DNA of 57,806 nt from DAOTYX01 sp034434635 (GTDB lineage Bacteria; Chloroflexota; Anaerolineae; B4-G1; DUEL01). The stretch lies in contig DAOTYX010000065.1 in the NCBI GenBank assembly GCA_034434635.1, forward strand, positions 1-57,806, in the 5' to 3' direction. Shown piece after piece: positions 41,646 through 49,285 of the stretch. Position 1 is the stretch's first letter; each line of letters opens with the position of its first letter. The notes below the pieces were generated by a model. The model saw only the letters and a program-made list of their open reading frames with translations, made no database searches and was not told the origin of the DNA. The position numbers and the translations under genes were made by a program.

Positions 41646-43139
41646 GTGGATCTCGAAGAAGAAACCCGTAACCTGCTTCGTCACCTGGACAGCCGCATGG
41701 GGCCCAGCATATACGACGCCGCCTGGATGGCCCGGTTGCCTGCCGCCAGCGGCGACGGCGCACGCTGGCCCAAACTGCTCGACTGGCTCCTCGAAAGGCA
41801 GCGGGAGGATGGCAGTTGGGGAGGCGAGATCCCCTATTACCATGACCGCATCCTGTGCACCCTGTCGGCGATCCTCGCCCTGCAAAAACATGGGGATGGC
41901 CAACACGTGCGCACGGCCATCGCCCGCGGTGAGCGGTACATCTGGCACAACCTGCACCGCCTGCGCCACGACCCCTATGAGTTGGTCGGTTTCGAACTGA
42001 TCTTCCCCACCCTACTGACCGAGGCCCTGCGGCTGGATATGGACCTTCCCGTACACACCTGCGGCTACGGGCAGATTCGGCGGGAGAAACTGGCCCTCAT
42101 CCCCCCCGCCATGCTCTACTCGCCGCGCGTGACCACGGTCCACTCGCTGGAGTTCCTGGGGAACCAGGGAGACGTGACGCGGCTCCAGCAGGCGCTGGCG
42201 ACCAATGGCTCTCTGGGCAATTCACCCGCGACGACCGTCTACTATCTCCTCCTGGCCGGGTCGGACGGTCGCGCGATGGCCTATCTGGAGGATATGGTCG
42301 CCCGCAACGGGCATGTCGTCTACCTGTACCCCTGCCGCATCTTCCAGTTGACCTGGGCACTTTACCATCTTTCCTTCTGCCAGCCGCTGGAGACCCTGAC
42401 CGATGTCTCGACCTGGAAGGGACAACTGCTGGATTGCCTCAGCGAGCGCGGCATCGGCCTGGACCCCACCTTCGGGATCGAGGACGGCGACATCACTTCG
42501 GTGACGACGTACCTCCTCGCCGCCGTCGGCAACCCTCCCGACCCGGCCATCCTGGCGCGGTTCGAAGACAGGGAGCGGCGCATCTTCCGCACCTATGAGT
42601 ACGAGCGGAACGTCAGCATCAGCACCAACCTGCACGCCCTGGAGGCGATCAATCTGTTGCCCGACTACCCTGACCGCCGGGTGGTCATGGATCACGTCCT
42701 CGCCTTCCTGCTCGCCAGCCGCACCTATGACACGTATTGGACGGATAAGTGGAACGCCTCGCCCTACTACGTCACCGCTCACGTTCTGGCGGGGATGCTC
42801 AGGGTGGCGCCGCACATTGCCGAGGAGTGTCGCCACACAGTGGACTGGATCGTGCACACCCAGCGCGAGGACGGTTCGTGGGGCTTCTTCGATCGCGGCA
42901 CGCTCGAAGAGACCGCCTACGCGCTGATCGGATTGCTCCACTACAACCGCCACAGTCCGGTGGACCGGACAGTACTGCAGAACGGCGCCCGCTTCCTGTA
43001 TCGCAACTACGCGGGGAGGGAAACCCGTTGGCCGGAACTCTACATCGGGAAATGTCTCTTCGCCCCGGTGGACGTGCTGCATGCCACCGTGTTGGCCGCG
43101 ATGATGCTGTATGAAGAGGATTTTGCCTGGCCGCCGTAA
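41646..43139 (+). CDS. Class II diterpene cyclase, Rv3377c-like (halimadienyl/kolavenyl/copalyl diphosphate synthase type)
   Basis: 497 residues, the length of Rv3377c (about 501). It would protonate geranylgeranyl diphosphate and form a bicyclic diterpenyl diphosphate. GPSIYDAAWMAR near residue 19 and the QW-like QREDGSWGGEIPYYHDRIL and QREDGSWGFF repeats are cyclase marks. The acid motif is EDGDITSVTTYLL with D280-G-D282-I-T, in place of the plant DXDD; Rv3377c has DXDTT at this place. VSISTNLHALEAINLL and YWTDKWNASPYYVTAHVLAG also match Rv3377c. A GTG start (41646) has GAGGGAGAG upstream. It follows the Rv3378c-like gene by 34 bases, the same order as in Mycobacterium. The stop codon lies in a nonamer repeat. 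Confidence 0.92.
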   Translation: MDLEEETRNLLRHLDSRMGPSIYDAAWMARLPAASGDGARWPKLLDWLLERQREDGSWGGEIPYYHDRILCTLSAILALQKHGDGQHVRTAIARGERYIWHNLHRLRHDPYELVGFELIFPTLLTEALRLDMDLPVHTCGYGQIRREKLALIPPAMLYSPRVTTVHSLEFLGNQGDVTRLQQALATNGSLGNSPATTVYYLLLAGSDGRAMAYLEDMVARNGHVVYLYPCRIFQLTWALYHLSFCQPLETLTDVSTWKGQLLDCLSERGIGLDPTFGIEDGDITSVTTYLLAAVGNPPDPAILARFEDRERRIFRTYEYERNVSISTNLHALEAINLLPDYPDRRVVMDHVLAFLLASRTYDTYWTDKWNASPYYVTAHVLAGMLRVAPHIAEECRHTVDWIVHTQREDGSWGFFDRGTLEETAYALIGLLHYNRHSPVDRTVLQNGARFLYRNYAGRETRWPELYIGKCLFAPVDVLHATVLAAMMLYEEDFAWPP

Positions 43140-43226
43140 TCTGCTTAATGTGCTCGATCCACTCAATCTGCTCAATCCGCTTAATCTGCTTAATCTGCTT
43201 AATCTGCTTAATCTGCTTAATCTGCT
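43137..43226. repeat. Ten tandem nonamers (TAATCTGCT)
   Basis: Exactly ten 9-nt units, the last five perfect TAATCTGCT and the first five variants (TAATGTGCT, CGATCCACT, CAATCTGCT, CAATCCGCT). The first unit starts at the TAA stop codon of the diterpene cyclase. After the array comes GATAGATTCCTG; a related short copy at 53165-53182 is followed by GACCGATTCCT. Confidence 0.95.
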
Positions 43227-43287
43227 GATAGATTCCTGCGTGACACCCGTGGGAAGACGAACGGGGCAATGAGATCAGGAGCAAGAA

Positions 43288-44964
43288 ATGGGAAAATCGT
43301 TGAGTAGACTGTTGGAGGTCGCCGTCACCGATCCCGAAGATGCACGTCGGAGGAAACTGCTCAACATCCTGCTGGCTGGCGTGGGCGCGATTGGGCTCCT
43401 GGCTTTGCTGGCCACTCTGGTCCTCAGCATGTTCGGTGCCGCCGGGCAACCCGGCGAGGTCAATCTCCTGCTGATCGCCTGCATCAGCCTCATCATCGGC
43501 GCGGTAGTCATCTACGTCATCAATCGTTTCTCAGGGTGGGTGGCCAGCACGCTGTTCCTGGCCCTGATCATCCTGATCGCCGTTTTAGCCGACCAACCCG
43601 TGCAGGTGGCCGAGGGGCGCAGCATCATGAACCTGGTCATTCCCATCATTGCTGCCAGCGTGCTTCTGCGTCCCGCGACCAGTTTCGTCGCCGCGACGGT
43701 GTGCAGCGTGGTGATCGCTTTCATATCGCTGTTTGTCCTGCACACCGTGCCCAACTTCCCGGCGATGTTCATCTTCTTCATCGTCGCCCTCATCGCATGG
43801 CTCTCTGCCCGCAGCCTGGAGAACGCCCTGGCCGACCTGCGCGCCATCAACCGCGAACTGGACCAGCGGGTGGCCCAGCGCACCCAGGAACTGGCTGAAG
43901 CGCTGGCCACCGTCCATGCCGAGGCCAGCAAGAGCAAGGCCATCCTGGAGGGCATCGCCGACGGGGTGATCGTCTTCGACACCGACGGCAAGGCCATTAT
44001 TGCCAACCCTGCCGCCAGCAACCTGCTGGGCTACCCCACCGAGGAGATCATCGATCGGGACATCCAGGCGCTGATGGAGACGAAGGTCAGGAGCAGCGAC
44101 CAGGAGGTCATCTCCTCCCTGCTGAGCGGACAGGAGATGCGCCAGCCCAGCGTGAAGGTCGGCTGGGGTGACAAAACCCTCTCGGTCAGCCTGGCCCGCG
44201 TCACGGACGCCAGTGGCAACCCGATCGGCACGGTGGCAGTCTTCCGCGACTTCACCCGTGAGGCGGAACTGGACCGCATGAAGAGCACCATCATCTCCAT
44301 GACCTCGCACGAACTGCGCACCCCCGTCACCGCCATCCTTGGCTACGCCGACATGCTCAAGGAATCCGCCGTCGGCGCCCTGACCGACGAGCAGCATGGG
44401 GTGATCCAGCGGATCATCTTCAACTGTCAGCGGCTATCGAACCTGATCTCCAACCTGCTCGACCAGGCACAGATCGAAGCCGGAACGCTGAAACTCACCT
44501 ACACCTACTTCACGCCTTCCAGCCTGATCGAAGAGATGGTCGCCACAGTTGGCCTGGCGGCGCAGGTGAAGGGGTTGGAACTCGTCACTGCCGTCACCGC
44601 CGATACGCCACCGCTGGTCTACGGCGACGCGCAACGAGTGTCACAGGTCCTGGTCAACCTGGTGAGCAACGCCATCAAGTACACCGACCAGGGAAGCGTG
44701 TTGGTCCGCATCTTCCGTCCCGACGAGGGACACTGGGGGTTCGAGGTTGCCGACACCGGCAGCGGCATCCCTCAAGAGGCGCAAGACTACATCTTCGAGC
44801 CCTTCCGCCGGGCGGATGACTCCCTCACACGCAAATCCAGCGGCGCCGGCCTGGGACTTTCTATCGTGAAGCAACTGGTCAACCTGATGAAGGGGGAGAT
44901 CAGGCTGACCAGCACAGTTGGGAGTGGGAGCACCTTCACGGTGATCCTGCCGCTGAGCATCTGA
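43288..44964 (+). CDS. Membrane PAS-domain sensor histidine kinase
   Basis: 558 residues. Five or six N-terminal membrane helices (about 24-175) form a MASE-like sensor, then a short coiled coil (ALADLRAINRELDQRVAQRT), a PAS domain (about 218-325, ILEGIADGVIVFDTDGKAI), the HisKA H-box SMTSHELRTPVTAILG with His341, and an HATPase domain with NLVSNAIKYTD, DTGSGIP and GAGLGLSIVK. It signals by phosphotransfer, most likely to the receiver protein encoded 12 bases downstream. The signal is unknown. Confidence 0.94.
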   Translation: MGKSLSRLLEVAVTDPEDARRRKLLNILLAGVGAIGLLALLATLVLSMFGAAGQPGEVNLLLIACISLIIGAVVIYVINRFSGWVASTLFLALIILIAVLADQPVQVAEGRSIMNLVIPIIAASVLLRPATSFVAATVCSVVIAFISLFVLHTVPNFPAMFIFFIVALIAWLSARSLENALADLRAINRELDQRVAQRTQELAEALATVHAEASKSKAILEGIADGVIVFDTDGKAIIANPAASNLLGYPTEEIIDRDIQALMETKVRSSDQEVISSLLSGQEMRQPSVKVGWGDKTLSVSLARVTDASGNPIGTVAVFRDFTREAELDRMKSTIISMTSHELRTPVTAILGYADMLKESAVGALTDEQHGVIQRIIFNCQRLSNLISNLLDQAQIEAGTLKLTYTYFTPSSLIEEMVATVGLAAQVKGLELVTAVTADTPPLVYGDAQRVSQVLVNLVSNAIKYTDQGSVLVRIFRPDEGHWGFEVADTGSGIPQEAQDYIFEPFRRADDSLTRKSSGAGLGLSIVKQLVNLMKGEIRLTSTVGSGSTFTVILPLSI

Positions 44965-44976
44965 CAAGGAGGAGTG

Positions 44977-45360
44977 ATGAGCAACCCGCTCGCGTTCGTC
45001 ATAGAGGATGACGAGGACCTGGCCATCATCTTCGCTGGCGCGCTGAAGGCCGCCGGCCTCGACACGCGCATCCTCCGCTCCGGCGACATGGCCATGGCCC
45101 AACTGGCCGTCTCCACGCCCGACGTCGTCGTGCTGGACCTGCACCTTCCCAACGTGGCCGGTACGGACATCCTGCGGCACATTCGCAACGACCCCCGGCT
45201 GGCGCAGGCCCGCGTGATCGTCGCCACCGCCGATCCGCGCCTGGCGGATATGCTGCAGAGCCAGGCTGATCTGGTGCTGATCAAGCCGATCAGTTTCAGT
45301 CAGTTACGGGATCTGGCTGCCCGTCTGACCGGCACCACACCCACGAACGGGTCAGCGTAG
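44977..45360 (+). CDS. Single-domain CheY-like response regulator
   Basis: 127 residues, only a receiver domain. The acidic pair is in VIEDDEDLA, the phospho-acceptor is Asp54 (VLDLHLP), the switch Thr is in VIVATADPR and the Lys in VLIKPIS. There is no output domain, so it acts by protein contact. It is partner of the upstream kinase. ATG at 44977 is chosen over GTG at 44974 because AAGGAGGA is better spaced. Confidence 0.93.
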   Translation: MSNPLAFVIEDDEDLAIIFAGALKAAGLDTRILRSGDMAMAQLAVSTPDVVVLDLHLPNVAGTDILRHIRNDPRLAQARVIVATADPRLADMLQSQADLVLIKPISFSQLRDLAARLTGTTPTNGSA

Positions 45361-45382
45361 GGGCCGGTTTCCAACCGGCCCC
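45360..45382. terminator. Bidirectional terminator hairpin
   Basis: GGGGCCGGTT (45360-45369) pairs exactly with AACCGGCCCC (45373-45382) with a 3-nt loop, between the convergent response-regulator and RidA genes. The stem starts at the last base of the stop codon. Confidence 0.7.
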
Positions 45383-45403
45383 AGCGGCGGACGGCGTACG
45401 CCC

Positions 45404-45832
45404 TTATCCGCAGGCGCCCCCGCAGCCGCACGTCTGCGGCGAGACGCAGTCGCAGGCCTCGGCCACCGCCTCGATCTCCACCCGCGCGCCGAGCGGCAGC
45501 GCTGCCACCTGCACTGCCGAACGGGCCGGCGGGTCCTCAGCGAAGAACTCGGCATAGACCGCGTTGACCTGCGGCCAGTCGGCGATGTCCTGCAGGAACA
45601 CCGTGACCTTGACCACGTGCCGCAGGCAGGAACCGGCCGCTTCCAGGATGGCCTTCAGGTTCTCCAGCGCCTGGCGCGTCTGAGCGGCGGCGTCCGGCCC
45701 GGCGAACTCCCGCGTCCCTGGCACCAGCCCCAACTGTCCGGCTGTGAAGACGAACGCCCCTGCGCGCACGGCCTGCGAGTACGGCCCCACGGCGGCGGGG
45801 GCCTTATCGGTGCTGATGATCTCCTTCACCAT
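45404..45832 (-). CDS. RidA/YjgF-family protein with Cys-rich C-terminal tail
   Basis: Removes reactive enamine/imine intermediates. The standard RidA core (about 1-125: VKEIISTDKAPAAVGPYSQA, VFTAGQLGLVPGT, VKVTVFLQDIADWPQVNAVY, RSAVQVAALPLGARVEIEAVA with the catalytic Arg) is followed by EACDCVSPQTCGCGGACG, five cysteines in 16 residues, absent from typical RidA. The tail may bind a metal or act as a redox handle. The ATG (45830-45832) has GAGGAGG upstream and overlaps the M20 peptidase stop by seven bases. Confidence 0.9.
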   Translation of the reverse strand: MVKEIISTDKAPAAVGPYSQAVRAGAFVFTAGQLGLVPGTREFAGPDAAAQTRQALENLKAILEAAGSCLRHVVKVTVFLQDIADWPQVNAVYAEFFAEDPPARSAVQVAALPLGARVEIEAVAEACDCVSPQTCGCGGACG

Positions 45833-47214
45833 TCCTCCTCTGGTAGTCCCAACAGGGCCAGGTAGTGAATGACCGTCTCAATTCCGCGATAGAAGTTCGG
45901 CAGGTGCATCTTCTCGTTGGGGGCGTGGCCGTTGTCATCGGGCAGACCAAAGCCGATCATGACCACAGGCGCCCCCAAAGCCTGCTGCAACTCGTGGACG
46001 ATGGGCAGCGAGCCACCACCGCGCTGATAGACCGGCGAGGCGCCGAACGCCCGCTCGTAGGCGCGGGCCGCGGCCTGCACGGCCGGCGCCCTTGGGTCCA
46101 CCACTGCCGGGTGACTCCCGGCCTGCAGGCGCACCTCCAACCGCACCGTGGGCGGGGCGATGGAGTGCAGGTAGTCGCTGAACAGCCGGGCGATCTCCTG
46201 CGGCTCCTGGTCGGGCACCAGACGCATGCTCACCTTGGCCTGCCCGTGGGTCGGGATGACCGTCTTGTGGCCGGGCTGGGTGAAGCCGCCAATGATGCCG
46301 TTGATGTCCAGCGTGGGCCGGGTGCTCGTCCGTTCCCAGGTGGTGTACCCTTCCTCGCCCGCCAGCGCCGGCACCCCGGTGAGGGCCAGCGCCTCGGCGT
46401 CGCTCAGGGCGCGACGGGCCAGGAGCGCGCGCTCCTCGTCAGCGACCGGCCGCACGCGGTCGTAGAAGCCGGGAATGGTGACGCGATGAGTCACGGGGTC
46501 CTGCAGCGCCGCCAGCAGGCACACCAGCACGTTGAGGGGATTGTCCACCGCGCCGCCGAAAGTGCCGGAGTGCAGGTCAACGGTGGGACCGCTCACCTCC
46601 ACTTCCATGTAGGCCATTCCACGCACGCCGGTGGTGATCACCGGTGTCTGCGCATCGGCCATCGCCTGATCGCAGATGAGCACCGCGTCAGCGGCCAGCC
46701 GCTCGCGGTGGCGCGCGATGAAATCGGCGATGTGGGGGCTCCCCTGCTCCTCCTCCCCCTCGAACAGCAGACGCAGGTTGATCGGCAGGCGACCCGATGT
46801 CTCCAGGTAGCAGCCCGCCGCAGCCAGGATGGCCAACAACTGGCTCTTGTCGTCCGAAGCGCCACGGGCGAACAGGTCATCCCCCCGAACCGTCGGCTCA
46901 AACGGCGGCGTGCGCCACTCTTCCAGCGGGTCCGCTGGTTGGACGTCGTAGTGGGCGTAGGCCAGCAGCGTGGGCGCGTCCACACCGGCCCCCAGCCACT
47001 CGGCGTAGACCGCTGGCGGACCGCCGGTGGGCAGGAGGGTCACGCCGTTCATCCCGATGTCCCGGAGCCATCCGGCCAACGTCGCTGCTGCCCGCTCGAC
47101 ATCCTGGTGATGCTCCGCCAGGGTGCCGACGCTGGGGATGCGCAGCAGGTCGCACAGCCACTCGAAATGACGTTGCTGCCGGGTGCGGGCGCGGATAAGC
47201 GCGGCTTCTAGCAC
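45826..47214 (-). CDS. M20-family metallopeptidase/dipeptidase
   Basis: 462 residues of the CNDP-like dipeptidase group. Metal ligands are in AYAHYDVQPAD (His), GASDDKSQ (Asp), and FEGEEEQGSP (catalytic Glu and ligand Glu); the dimerisation domain (about 185-345) includes VDLHSGTFGGAVDNPLN, and the last His is in FGLPDDNGHAPNEKMHLPNF. It cleaves dipeptides or related amides in the cytosol. It leads into the RidA gene by overlap, suggesting joint amino-acid breakdown. Confidence 0.93.
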   Translation of the reverse strand: MLEAALIRARTRQQRHFEWLCDLLRIPSVGTLAEHHQDVERAAATLAGWLRDIGMNGVTLLPTGGPPAVYAEWLGAGVDAPTLLAYAHYDVQPADPLEEWRTPPFEPTVRGDDLFARGASDDKSQLLAILAAAGCYLETSGRLPINLRLLFEGEEEQGSPHIADFIARHRERLAADAVLICDQAMADAQTPVITTGVRGMAYMEVEVSGPTVDLHSGTFGGAVDNPLNVLVCLLAALQDPVTHRVTIPGFYDRVRPVADEERALLARRALSDAEALALTGVPALAGEEGYTTWERTSTRPTLDINGIIGGFTQPGHKTVIPTHGQAKVSMRLVPDQEPQEIARLFSDYLHSIAPPTVRLEVRLQAGSHPAVVDPRAPAVQAAARAYERAFGASPVYQRGGGSLPIVHELQQALGAPVVMIGFGLPDDNGHAPNEKMHLPNFYRGIETVIHYLALLGLPEEEW

Positions 47215-47274
47215 AGACCACCTCCTTCTCCATTACCGAACTGCAATGAATTCGTGCAATTCGTGGCCGAAGCG

Positions 47275-48417
47275 TTACGGTTCGACCATCAACAGCAGGA
47301 AAGCCAGGAACGCTGCGCCAGCGGCAACGGCGAAGCCGGCCCCGCAGCCGTGGGCGCTGGCCAGCGCGCCGAGCGCCCAACTGCCCGCTCCCACCCCCAG
47401 GTCGAAGGCGGTATACTGTGCCGCCACCGCGCCCGCGCGCTGGTCGGGGGCGACCGCGTCTTGTACCTGGGCGTCCAACCCGGCGCGCATGGTGCACCAG
47501 CCCAGGCCGTAGAGCGTCGCCAGGCCCACCATCCCCCAGCGATTGCCGACGAAGGCCAGCCCCAGCGTCGCCAGCGTCGCCGCTATCGCGCCGGGCAGGA
47601 TGGCCCATCTGCGTCCCAGCCGGTCGGACAGGCGGCCGGCCAGCGGGCCGCTGGCGGTGCAGGTGAGGGCGTAGGCGGCGAAGGCCCAGCCCGTGGAACC
47701 GAAGCCCCGTTCCTGTGCCAGGAGCGGCAGGAAGCCGATGAGCATGCCGAAGGGCAGGCCCATGAGCGCCATCTCGGCCGATACCACGCGTACCCGGCGA
47801 TGGGCCAGCACCTGGCGCATGCCGCCGAGCGGGCTGCGCGTCTGCGGAGCGGGCGGGAGCGGTGGGAGAAGAACGGCCCCGCACGCAGCGACCAACCCCA
47901 AGCCACCCAGCACGACGAACAGCAGTGAGAAATTCCCCAGGGCCACCAGTCCTTCGCCGACCAGTGGCGCGACGGCCGTCGCTACGGTCGAGGCGGCGCT
48001 GGCCAGGCCCAGTCCCTCACCGCGGCGCTCCGGCGGGGAGAGCGCGACGGCCAGCGCCGTGTAGGTGACCGAGAAGAGCGCCATCCCTGCTCCGTGCGCC
48101 GCGCGAGCGGCCAACAGCGCTGGCACGGTGTGGCTCACCAGGTAGAGCAGCGGCGCGCCGCCGAAGAGCAGCGCGCCGGCCACCAGCATCAGACGGCCCC
48201 CCCGGCGGTCGGCCAGCGAGCCGGCGAAGGGGCGCACCAGGACGGAGGCCAGGGCAAAAGCCCATGTGGCCAGACCGTTGTCCGTGGCCGTCCCCCCGAT
48301 CTGCAAGATGTAGAGCGGCAGGGTGGGAAAAAGCGCCTGCAGGCCGAAGAACAGCAGCAGCGTTGTGCCCAGCCCCAGGTAGAAGGCCAGAGGAAAGCGG
48401 GAGGGCCGGGTTGTCAT
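47275..48417 (-). CDS. MFS transporter
   Basis: 380 residues with 12 predicted helices. The loop LADRRGGRLMLVAGALLFGG after helix 2 and its counterpart SDRLGRRWAILPG in the second half are MFS signature loops; LGLASAASTVATAVAPLVGE is a motif C-like helix of drug-export types. The ATG (48415-48417) overlaps the TGA of the zinc-ribbon gene (ATGA), so I prefer it to a start 396 nt upstream. Substrate unknown; a DHA1-type exporter is the best guess. Confidence 0.88.
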   Translation of the reverse strand: MTTRPSRFPLAFYLGLGTTLLLFFGLQALFPTLPLYILQIGGTATDNGLATWAFALASVLVRPFAGSLADRRGGRLMLVAGALLFGGAPLLYLVSHTVPALLAARAAHGAGMALFSVTYTALAVALSPPERRGEGLGLASAASTVATAVAPLVGEGLVALGNFSLLFVVLGGLGLVAACGAVLLPPLPPAPQTRSPLGGMRQVLAHRRVRVVSAEMALMGLPFGMLIGFLPLLAQERGFGSTGWAFAAYALTCTASGPLAGRLSDRLGRRWAILPGAIAATLATLGLAFVGNRWGMVGLATLYGLGWCTMRAGLDAQVQDAVAPDQRAGAVAAQYTAFDLGVGAGSWALGALASAHGCGAGFAVAAGAAFLAFLLLMVEP

Positions 48418-49283
48418 TCCTGCCGCATCAACGCCAAAGAGGGGTTCTCCTGGAAGCGGAGGAACCAATCCAGCGCGTCCAGGATCATCTCGGCCAGCGC
48501 GCGCGCCCGGTCGGGGTCGGCCTGCACGAAGGCCCGCAGCAGCCGGTAGGTGTTGGCGCAGGCAGCGCGCTCCTCGTGCTCTGGCAACACCACCGTTCGC
48601 GCCGCGTCCAGTACTGCCGTGAGTACCTCGTGCAGCGAGACGTTGCGCACGGTGGGGACTCTGGGCCCGCCCTGCAGCAGGCGGGGCCTGGCCACTTCGA
48701 CTTCGAACCCCATCAGGCGGCGCACCGCCCGGTCCAGCGCCTGTTCGACCGTTAGCCCCAGGCCGGTCTGCGCCGCCAGCGCTCCCTCCAGGCTCAGTTC
48801 CTGCCCGTCCCACGGACGGGTCTCCAGCCAGTCCAATCCTCTCGCATCGGAGGCAGGACGCAATTCACAGTATCCTTGCTCCACCAGGTAGGCGATGGCG
48901 ACGAAGAGCAACGCCGCCGCCTTGCGGCGGTTGTCCGGCGACGCACCGAACAGTTCCGCCAGCACCGTGCGCTGCTGCCCATCGTCGAAGAAGAAGCCCG
49001 GCAGGTAGAGCGCGACCACGCCGCTGGCTACCAGTTGGGCGCGCTGCTGGTCGGCGACCAGTTCCGCCACCTCCGGTCGCAGCCCGATCAACCGCCTGAC
49101 CTCCTCACGGCTATCCGCCACCAGGGGTTGGCCGCAGTGACGACAGGTGGGTTGGTCATCTTCGGTGTACTGCTTGCAGTGGGCGCAGACCACCATGATC
49201 TTGCGGTCACACCATGGGCAACGGGAAGCGGGCACGGCGATCGGCCGCCCGCAGTGTCGGCAGACCAGCCCACCTTCGGCCAT
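48414..49283 (-). CDS. Double zinc-ribbon protein of unknown function
   Basis: 289 residues. The first 55 carry four CxxC pairs: CRHCGRP, CPWCDRK, CAHCKQY and CRHCGQP, giving two zinc ribbons. The rest (about 60-289) is a helical domain with LLFVAIAYLVEQGYCEL and a long amphipathic C-terminus, without motifs I can name. Such ribbons bind nucleic acid or proteins. It starts two bases after the lepA stop and ends overlapping the MFS start, so it is inside an operon with both. A start farther upstream, inside lepA, is not supported. Confidence 0.8.
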   Translation of the reverse strand: MAEGGLVCRHCGRPIAVPASRCPWCDRKIMVVCAHCKQYTEDDQPTCRHCGQPLVADSREEVRRLIGLRPEVAELVADQQRAQLVASGVVALYLPGFFFDDGQQRTVLAELFGASPDNRRKAAALLFVAIAYLVEQGYCELRPASDARGLDWLETRPWDGQELSLEGALAAQTGLGLTVEQALDRAVRRLMGFEVEVARPRLLQGGPRVPTVRNVSLHEVLTAVLDAARTVVLPEHEERAACANTYRLLRAFVQADPDRARALAEMILDALDWFLRFQENPSLALMRQE

Positions 49284-49285
49284 CG

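Noticed and set aside
41646..43139. Squalene-hopene cyclase
   Set aside because: The protein is about 130 residues too short, has only two QW-like motifs and the N-terminal GPSIYDAAW block of diterpene cyclases.
43137..43226. CRISPR array
   Set aside because: The units are 9 nt with no spacers, and there are no cas genes.
43137..43449. Minus-strand peptide with QIKQIKQIK repeats
   Set aside because: It comes from the nonamer repeat read in one frame; no start signal or other support.
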